Source of the DNA: Azospirillum oryzae
GTDB lineage: Bacteria > Pseudomonadota > Alphaproteobacteria > Azospirillales > Azospirillaceae
Length of the DNA: 64,000 nucleotides
NCBI RefSeq assembly: GCF_008364795.1
Contig: NZ_VTTM01000006.1
Span: 124,001-188,000 of the forward strand
Direction: 5' to 3'
The notes beneath the pieces were generated by a model. The model saw only the letters and a program-made list of their open reading frames with translations, had not been told where the DNA came from and did not search any database. Of this stretch, positions 59,129 to 64,000 are shown piece after piece. The translations under genes and the position numbers were made by a program. Numbering within the stretch: position 1 is the first letter of the stretch; each line of letters opens with the position of its first letter.

Positions 59129-59873
59129 AGATCGCCTCCCCCAGATAGACTTCGCGGACCTTCGGATCGTTGGCGATCACCTCGGGCGTGCCGTGGGTCA
59201 GCAGCGCTCCGCCGACCAGGACCGAGATGCGGTCGGCGAAGCGGAACACGAGGTCCATGTCGTGCTCGATCAGCAGGATGGTCACGTCGCGCGGCAGCGC
59301 GGCGATGGACTCGAACAGCTCACGGCTTTCGGTGGTCGGCACGCCGGCCGCCGGCTCGTCCAGCAGCAGGACGCGCGGCTTCATCGCCAGCGCCAGCGCG
59401 ATCTCAATCAGCCGCTGCTTGCCGTAGGCAAGGCTGCGGGTCTTCTCGTGGGCGACATCGAGCAGGCGCAGGCTGTCCAGCAATGCCACCGCCTCCTCCA
59501 CCGCCTGGCCATGGGCGCCGACCGGCTTCCAGAAGCGGGCACCCAGCCCCAGCCGCTCATTGACCGCCATGGTCACCGATTCCAGCACGGTCAGGTCGGC
59601 GAACAGCCGGTTGATCTGGAAGGTCCGCGCCAGACCGCGCTTGACCCGCTGGTGCTGGCCCAGCCGTGTCACATCCTCGCCCTGAAGGATGACATGGCCG
59701 GCCGTCGGCTCAAGAAAGCCGGTGAGCAGGTTGATGAGCGTGGTCTTGCCGGCGCCGTTCGGGCCGATCAGCGCGTGGCGCGCGCCGGCCTCGACATTCA
59801 GGCTGACATTGTTGGTGGCGGTGAAGCCGCCGAAATTCTTGGCGAGATTGCGTGTCTGCAGAGCGTAATCCAT
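59121..59873 (-). CDS. livG: Branched-chain/aromatic acid ABC transporter ATP-binding protein
   Basis: A 250-residue LivG-class ATPase: Walker A ALIGPNGAGKTTLINLLTGF, the RTFQINRLFADLTVLESV segment typical of LivG, a signature region SLAYGKQRLIEIALALAMKP (LAYG in place of LSGG, as is common in LivG), Walker B LLLDEPAAGVPTTE and H loop TILLIEHDMDLVF. The ATG at 59873 overlaps the livM stop (TGATG). An in-frame upstream extension would run into livM and is not credible. Confidence 0.9.
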   Translation of the reverse strand: MDYALQTRNLAKNFGGFTATNNVSLNVEAGARHALIGPNGAGKTTLINLLTGFLEPTAGHVILQGEDVTRLGQHQRVKRGLARTFQINRLFADLTVLESVTMAVNERLGLGARFWKPVGAHGQAVEEAVALLDSLRLLDVAHEKTRSLAYGKQRLIEIALALAMKPRVLLLDEPAAGVPTTESRELFESIAALPRDVTILLIEHDMDLVFRFADRISVLVGGALLTHGTPEVIANDPKVREVYLGEAICA

Positions 59874-60868
59874 CACCGTGCTCCCTTCCGGAGGCCGCCG
59901 GCCGCATGGCTCAGCCGCCGCAAGCCACCCATCACCCCGTCCCGCGCGAAGAGAACGACCACCACCAGAAGGGCGCCCAGCCAGAACTGCCAGTATTCGG
60001 GGTTCATGTCGGACAGCACATGGTGGGCCGACATGAAGACGATGGCCCCGATCACCGCGCCGTAGAGCGATCCCGACCCGCCGAGAACCAGGATCAGCAT
60101 CAGCTCGGCCGACCGGTTGAAGGACAGGACGTCCAAGGCGACGAACTGCGTCGTCTGGGCCAGCAGCGCCCCGGCGATTCCGGCATAGGCGGCGCCGATC
60201 GTGTAGATGGCGGACAGCCGGGCATTGACCGGCGCCCCGATGGCCGGCATGCGCGCGACGTTCAGGCGGATGCCCTTCAGGCTCAGTCCGAACGGGCTGT
60301 GCACCAGCTTGCGCGCCGCCCAGAACAGCAAGAACAGGACGGCGACCGCGTACCAATAGGCGGTCTTGCCGTAGAGGTCGAAAGTGAACCGGCCGAGCAG
60401 CGGCGTCATCTCGATGCCTTGCAGCCCGTCGACCCCGCCGGTGAGGTCGGTCAGCTTGTTGGCGACCTCGTACAGCATCATCGCGATGCCCAGCGTCACC
60501 ATCAGCCGGGTCAGGTCGGAACCGCGCAGCACCAGGAAGCTGGTGACGAAGCCGAGCGCGGCGCTCGCCAGTGCGGCCACCGCCAGACCGGCCAGCGGAT
60601 CGCCGATGCCGTTGGCGGCCAGCAGCCCGGCCGCGTAGGCGCCAAACCCGAAGAAGGCGGCGTGGCCGAGCGAAACGATGCCGGCATAGCCGAGGATCAG
60701 GTCCAGCGACAGGCAGAACAGCGCGGTGATGGCGATCTGGGTCAGCAGGACCAGATTGTCGGGAAAGACCAGATAGGCGGCGACCGGCAGCAGCCAGAAG
60801 GCCAGTTCCGCCGGATGCCAGCGATCGGCGCGGCGGAGCGGGGTCAGATCGAAGGTTGCGAGACTCAT
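59873..60868 (-). CDS. livM: Branched-chain/aromatic acid ABC transporter permease
   Basis: A 331-residue membrane permease of the LivM family: LILGYAGIVSLGHAAFFGFG (the GHAAF motif near residue 60), VLRGSDLTRLMVTLGIAMML and FNRSAELMLILVLGGSGSLY. It forms a heterodimer with LivH. The ATG at 60868 gives the normal length. It begins 12 bases after livH stops. Confidence 0.9.
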   Translation of the reverse strand: MSLATFDLTPLRRADRWHPAELAFWLLPVAAYLVFPDNLVLLTQIAITALFCLSLDLILGYAGIVSLGHAAFFGFGAYAAGLLAANGIGDPLAGLAVAALASAALGFVTSFLVLRGSDLTRLMVTLGIAMMLYEVANKLTDLTGGVDGLQGIEMTPLLGRFTFDLYGKTAYWYAVAVLFLLFWAARKLVHSPFGLSLKGIRLNVARMPAIGAPVNARLSAIYTIGAAYAGIAGALLAQTTQFVALDVLSFNRSAELMLILVLGGSGSLYGAVIGAIVFMSAHHVLSDMNPEYWQFWLGALLVVVVLFARDGVMGGLRRLSHAAGGLRKGAR

Positions 60869-60879
60869 GCTCTTGTCCT

Positions 60880-61737
60880 CTAGCGCGCCGCGCGGCGCCC
60901 GAACAACCCTTGCGGGCGAAAGATCAGCATCACCACCATGACGGCGTAGATGACGAAGGCGCCGATCTGCGGGACGTAGTATTTTCCGGCGACGTCGAGC
61001 ACGCCGAGAATGAGCGAGGCGACCAGCGACCCGGTGATGTTGCCGCTGCCGCCGACGGCGACGACGATCAGGAAATAGACGATGTATTTGACCGGAAAGC
61101 CGGGATCGAGGCCCAGCATCTCGACGCCCAGCGCGCCGCCCAGCCCGGCCAGCGCCGTTCCCAGGGCGAAGGTCAGGGTGAAGACGCGCTCGACATTGAT
61201 GCCGACGCCGCGCGCCGCCCGCGGGTTGTCGACCGATGCCCGCAGCTCCGCCCCGAACCGGGTGCCGCCGACCAGACGCTGCAGGCCAAAGGCGATCACC
61301 AGGCTGAGCAGGATGAGAAACAGGCGGTAGGCGCCCATGTCCAGTCCCGGCAGGCTGATCTGGCCGCGCAGGAAATCCGGCAGGGTCAGGGGTTGCTGCT
61401 GCGCACCGAAAAGGAACTGGGCCGCCGCGATCGACATGAAGACCAGACCGATCGAGAACAGCACCTGATCGAGATGGGTTGCCGTGTACAGCCGGCGGTA
61501 CAACGTGCGTTCCAGCACCACCCCGACCAGGGCGGTCAGGCCGGCCGCCAGCGGCAGCGCGGCCAGGAACGGCACGCCGACGCGGTTCAGCAGCAGGACG
61601 CACAGATAGCCGCCGACCATGGCGAAGGCGCCATGTGCCAGATTGACGAAATTCATCAGCCCCAGCGTGACCGACAGACCGACGCTGATGAGAAACAGCA
61701 ACATCCCCGAGGCGACACCGTCGAAGAGGACGGTCAT
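60880..61737 (-). CDS. livH: Branched-chain/aromatic acid ABC transporter permease
   Basis: A 285-residue LivH-type permease: LMNFVNLAHGAFAMVGGYLC (near residue 28), FGAELRASVDNPRAARGVGI, the coupling-loop region, and the IVVAVGGSGNITGSLVASLI segment. Length is normal. It is separated from livK by 104 bases that hold a hairpin, and from livM by 11 bases. Confidence 0.9.
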   Translation of the reverse strand: MTVLFDGVASGMLLFLISVGLSVTLGLMNFVNLAHGAFAMVGGYLCVLLLNRVGVPFLAALPLAAGLTALVGVVLERTLYRRLYTATHLDQVLFSIGLVFMSIAAAQFLFGAQQQPLTLPDFLRGQISLPGLDMGAYRLFLILLSLVIAFGLQRLVGGTRFGAELRASVDNPRAARGVGINVERVFTLTFALGTALAGLGGALGVEMLGLDPGFPVKYIVYFLIVVAVGGSGNITGSLVASLILGVLDVAGKYYVPQIGAFVIYAVMVVMLIFRPQGLFGRRAAR

Positions 61738-61802
61738 GGCAAGCTCCTTTGTCGACGGTGCGAAAGGGCGGCACGAAAGGACGCGATGAAAAGCGGAAGG
61801 TT

Positions 61803-61832
61803 GCGGTCCCCGGCGGGGGCACCCGGGACCGC
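61803..61832 (-). other. Hairpin after livK
   Basis: GCGGTCCC (61803-61810) pairs with GGGACCGC (61825-61832), with extra C-G pairs possible inside. On the - strand transcript it begins 9 bases after the livK stop and has no following U run, so it likely stabilises livK mRNA or attenuates livH, favouring excess binding protein. This is the usual arrangement for such operons. Confidence 0.55.
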
Positions 61833-61841
61833 GGCGCGCGG

Positions 61842-63026
61842 TTAAGGCTTGCCCGGATCGCGGACGTTGGCCACGGCGTCGAACTCGACGTTCTGAAGCT
61901 TGCCGTCGACCCGCTCGACCTTGCGGATGTAGATGGTCTGGGTGATGTCGCGGGTATCCGGATCGATGGCGATGGAGCCGCGCGGACTGGTCCAGCTCAT
62001 GCCGCGGGCGGCCGCCATGAATTTGTCGGCGGTGACGTCGCCGCCGGTCTTCTCCAATGTGCGGGCGATCAGCTGCATGCCGTCGAATCCGCTCACCGAC
62101 ATGTAGTTGGGGCGGTCCTTCGGATAGGCGGCGTAATAGGCCCGGGTGTAGGCGGCGTTCTCCGGCGAGTTGTGGACTTCCGAATATTGCAGCGAGGTGA
62201 TCAGCCCCAGCGCGTTGTCGCCGACGGCGTCGAGGATGTCCTCCTCCGTCAGGTCGCCGGTGGCCACGATGCGGATGCCGGCCTTGGCGAGGTCGCGCTC
62301 GACGAAGCCCTTCATGAAGGCGACCGTCTGCTCGCCGGGCGGCACGAACAGGAACACCGCGTCCGGCTTGATGTCCTTGATCTTCTGCAGGAAGGGAGCG
62401 AAGTCCGGGTTCTTCACCGGGGTGCGCACCTCGCCGACGATCTCGCCGCCGCCGGCGGTGAAAGTCTTCTTGAACTGTGCCTCGGCGTCGTGGCCGGGGC
62501 CGAAATCGGCGACCAGCGTATAGACCTTGCGGATGCCGTTCTTGACCGCCCAGTCGGCGATGGGGGCGGTCAGCTGCGGCAGCGTGTGCGAGACGCGCAG
62601 GACGTAGTTGGATTTGGTGGTGATCGCCGACGCGGCCGCGTTCATCACGATCATCGGCTTCTTCGCCTCGGTGGCGATCGGCGCGGCGGCGAAGGCCGAC
62701 GGCGTCAGGCCGAAGCCGCCCAGCACGTCAACCTTGTCCTTGACCACCAGCTCCTGCGCCGCGCGCTTGCTGATTTCCGGGGCGACGCCGGTGTCGTCCT
62801 TGACGATCAGTTCCACCGGGCGGCCGGCGATGGTTCCGCCGGACTGCTGGAGGTAGAGGCGGGCGCCATGCTCGATCTGCTTGCCGTAGGAGGCGAAGGG
62901 CCCGGACATCGGCAGGACCAGCCCGACCTTCAGCGGATCCGCGGCCCAGGCGCTGTGGGCGGCGAGCGATAGGGCAGAGGCGGCGAGCGCGGCGGTCACC
63001 CACGCGATGGACGTCCTCGGTTGCAT
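61842..63026 (-). CDS. livK: Branched-chain/aromatic acid ABC transporter substrate-binding protein
   Basis: A 394-residue periplasmic binding protein. A signal peptide covers residues 1-28 (WVTAALAASALSLAAHSAWA). The mature protein opens DPLKVGLVLPMSGPFASYGK and includes ARLYLQQSGGTIAGRPVELI and VDVLGGFGLTPSAFAAAPIA and TKKPMIVMNAAASAITTKSN-like stretches typical of LivK proteins for aromatic or small organic acids. It begins 51 bases after the isomerase gene. With livHMGF it makes a complete transporter. Confidence 0.9.
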   Translation of the reverse strand: MQPRTSIAWVTAALAASALSLAAHSAWAADPLKVGLVLPMSGPFASYGKQIEHGARLYLQQSGGTIAGRPVELIVKDDTGVAPEISKRAAQELVVKDKVDVLGGFGLTPSAFAAAPIATEAKKPMIVMNAAASAITTKSNYVLRVSHTLPQLTAPIADWAVKNGIRKVYTLVADFGPGHDAEAQFKKTFTAGGGEIVGEVRTPVKNPDFAPFLQKIKDIKPDAVFLFVPPGEQTVAFMKGFVERDLAKAGIRIVATGDLTEEDILDAVGDNALGLITSLQYSEVHNSPENAAYTRAYYAAYPKDRPNYMSVSGFDGMQLIARTLEKTGGDVTADKFMAAARGMSWTSPRGSIAIDPDTRDITQTIYIRKVERVDGKLQNVEFDAVANVRDPGKP

Positions 63027-63077
63027 TCTTCCCTCCCTTTTTTCTGTTCGGTCTTGTGTGGCGGTTCGGTGTGGCGG

Positions 63078-63731
63078 TCAGGTTGCGTCGGGCTGGTTCG
63101 CAGGTGCGGCGCGGCGGAAGGCATCAAGGGCGGCGCAGGCGCGGTCGATCGCCACCAGTGTGGGGTAGGGCGTCAGGTCGACGTTGAACCGCCGCGCGCT
63201 CTCGATCTGCGGCACCAGATAGACGTCGGCGATCGTGGGCGCGTCGCCGAAGCAGAAGGCGCCCCGCCGCGTGTCGGTGGCGAGCATCGTCTCCAGCGCC
63301 TGGAAGCCGGCGTCGATCCAGGTGGCGCACCAGGCGAGCACCGCCGCCTCGCCACAGTCCAGCGACCTGCGCAGATATTCAAGGACCCGGCGGTTGTTCA
63401 ACGGGTGGATGTCGCAACCGACCAGGGCGGCCAGCGCCCGCACCCGCGCCCGCGCATCAGGATCGGCGGGAAGCAGGGGCGGTATCGGGTAGCGCTCCTC
63501 CAGCCATTCGATGATCGCCGGGGATTGGGTCAGCGCGTGGGCGCCCTTTTCCCCATCGACGGCCAACACCGGCACCAGCCCCTGCGGGTTGATCGCCCGG
63601 AACGCGGTGCCGCTATGCTCTTCGGTGCGCAGGTCGACTGCGACGTACTCGACGTCGAGCCCCTTCAGGTTCAGCGCGATGCGCAGGCGATGCGACGTTC
63701 CGCTGCGAAAGAAGTTGTAGAGCTGCATCAT
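63078..63731 (-). CDS. Maleylpyruvate/maleylacetoacetate isomerase (zeta-class GST)
   Basis: A 217-residue GST of the zeta class: YNFFRSGTSHRLRIALNLKG (SxxS/C active-site region), NPQGLVPVLAVDGEKGAHAL (glutathione site) and CFGDAPTIADVYLVPQIESA. Family members isomerise maleylacetoacetate (homogentisate pathway) or maleylpyruvate (gentisate pathway). The next gene upstream is the end of a flavin monooxygenase resembling 3-hydroxybenzoate 6-hydroxylase, which makes gentisate, so maleylpyruvate is the likelier substrate. The ATG at 63731 is followed directly by a second ATG; either could serve. Confidence 0.83.
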   Translation of the reverse strand: MMQLYNFFRSGTSHRLRIALNLKGLDVEYVAVDLRTEEHSGTAFRAINPQGLVPVLAVDGEKGAHALTQSPAIIEWLEERYPIPPLLPADPDARARVRALAALVGCDIHPLNNRRVLEYLRRSLDCGEAAVLAWCATWIDAGFQALETMLATDTRRGAFCFGDAPTIADVYLVPQIESARRFNVDLTPYPTLVAIDRACAALDAFRRAAPANQPDAT

Positions 63732-63744
63732 GGCCTTGAACCCT

Positions 63745-64000
63745 TCAGCCCTGGGCCAGGCAATTGCCGATGTTCCAGCCGTACAGCCATTCCATCGCAT
63801 CGTAGAAGCGCTCGGTCGGGCGGCCCTTCCACAGCGAGTTGCGGACCAGACGCTCGACGCCCTTTGCGTGGTAGATTCGCCCCATTTCGCGGCCGGAGAG
63901 CACAATCCGCGCGGTGCGGGTGATGCGCGACCGCTGGTACAGGTCCAGCGCCTTGGGCCAGTCGTTGCCGGTGACCCGCAGGGCCTCGCCCAGCGTCACC
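63745..64000 (-). CDS. C-terminal part of a flavin monooxygenase (3-hydroxybenzoate 6-hydroxylase-like), partial
   Basis: Only the last 84 codons lie in the window; the frame is open at the right edge and stops with TGA at 63745-63747. It contains NDWPKALDLYQRSRITRTAR, VLSGREMGRIYHAKGVERLV and a tail RPTERFYDAMEWLYGWN, a close match in pattern to the C terminus of 3-hydroxybenzoate 6-hydroxylases. Those enzymes hydroxylate 3-hydroxybenzoate to gentisate with NADH and FAD. The gene precedes the isomerase by 13 bases, so they form a unit with the Liv transporter. The FAD and NADH motifs are outside the window. Confidence 0.7.
   Translation of the reverse strand, partial: VTLGEALRVTGNDWPKALDLYQRSRITRTARIVLSGREMGRIYHAKGVERLVRNSLWKGRPTERFYDAMEWLYGWNIGNCLAQG

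Noticed and set aside
1..64000. CRISPR arrays, tRNA or rRNA genes, prophage or replication origin
   Set aside because: No regularly spaced repeats, no cloverleaf-like sequences and no integrase, phage or replication initiator genes were recognised.

Overview
The window is about 68% GC with dense, mostly translationally coupled genes. The content (tetrahydromethanopterin (H4MPT)-linked C1 genes, a Rieske-type glycine betaine oxygenase, several Liv/Ssu-type ABC transporters, a CopG regulator next to a PHB depolymerase-like esterase) points to a metabolically versatile alphaproteobacterium, most likely Azospirillum or a near relative in the Rhodospirillales. This assignment is inference from gene content; no rRNA or other phylogenetic marker is present. 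No tRNA, rRNA or CRISPR array was seen.

Region 1 (1-7.9 kb, mostly + strand) is an H4MPT/methylofuran cluster: the end of a dihydropteroate-synthase-like gene, two ATP-grasp genes of different types, mch, a RimK-like ligase, an Orf7-type gene, fae, a divergent HisA-like gene, an MfnF-like gene and a GreA/B-like gene. Region 2 (7.9-22.2 kb, - strand) runs gbcA-gbcB-gbdR-dgcA-dgcB-etfA-etfB-proV-proW-GNAT-pabB: uptake and oxidative demethylation of glycine betaine. Region 3 (22.9-26.3 kb, + strand) is a divergent cassette: proX, a protein joining a ProV-like ABC ATPase domain to a chemoreceptor signalling domain, and a second Fae homologue that lacks the catalytic histidine. Betaine demethylation yields formaldehyde, and Fae/Mch capture it on H4MPT, so regions 1-3 form one metabolic unit of methyl-donor sensing, uptake, demethylation and formaldehyde handling.

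Region 4 (26.3-38.1 kb) holds an MFS efflux pump with an AraC regulator, an SDR gene with an XRE/MmyB-type regulator, and a sigma-54 unit: an enhancer-binding regulator divergent from an operon of hydroxyacyl/carnitine dehydrogenase, beta-keto acid cleavage enzyme, hydroxybutyrate-type SDR and a Liv-type binding protein. That operon starts from a near-perfect -24/-12 promoter and ends in a strong terminator, and it may feed betaine into region 2. A CopG regulator and a PHB depolymerase-like esterase follow.

Region 5 (38.2-50.6 kb) is an island between two decayed insertion sequences (an IS6-like copy with an internal stop, and an IS3-like copy with a frameshift and a lost 3' end). It carries hypA, a polyferredoxin, a tungsten aldehyde oxidoreductase, a MoaD-like protein and a complete seven-subunit group 4 [NiFe] hydrogenase with all four nickel-ligand cysteines. 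An FNR-type box lies upstream of hypA.

Region 6 (50.7-57.6 kb) is a sulfonate/sulfate-ester operon (ABC transporter and TauD/AtsK-like dioxygenase) behind a small leader ORF ending in LCCRCRRA, a likely cysteine-sensing leader peptide. Region 7 (57.8-64.0 kb, - strand) has a hemerythrin protein, a complete LivFGMHK transporter, a maleylpyruvate/maleylacetoacetate isomerase-type GST and the end of a flavin monooxygenase resembling 3-hydroxybenzoate 6-hydroxylase, suggesting aromatic acid uptake and the gentisate pathway.
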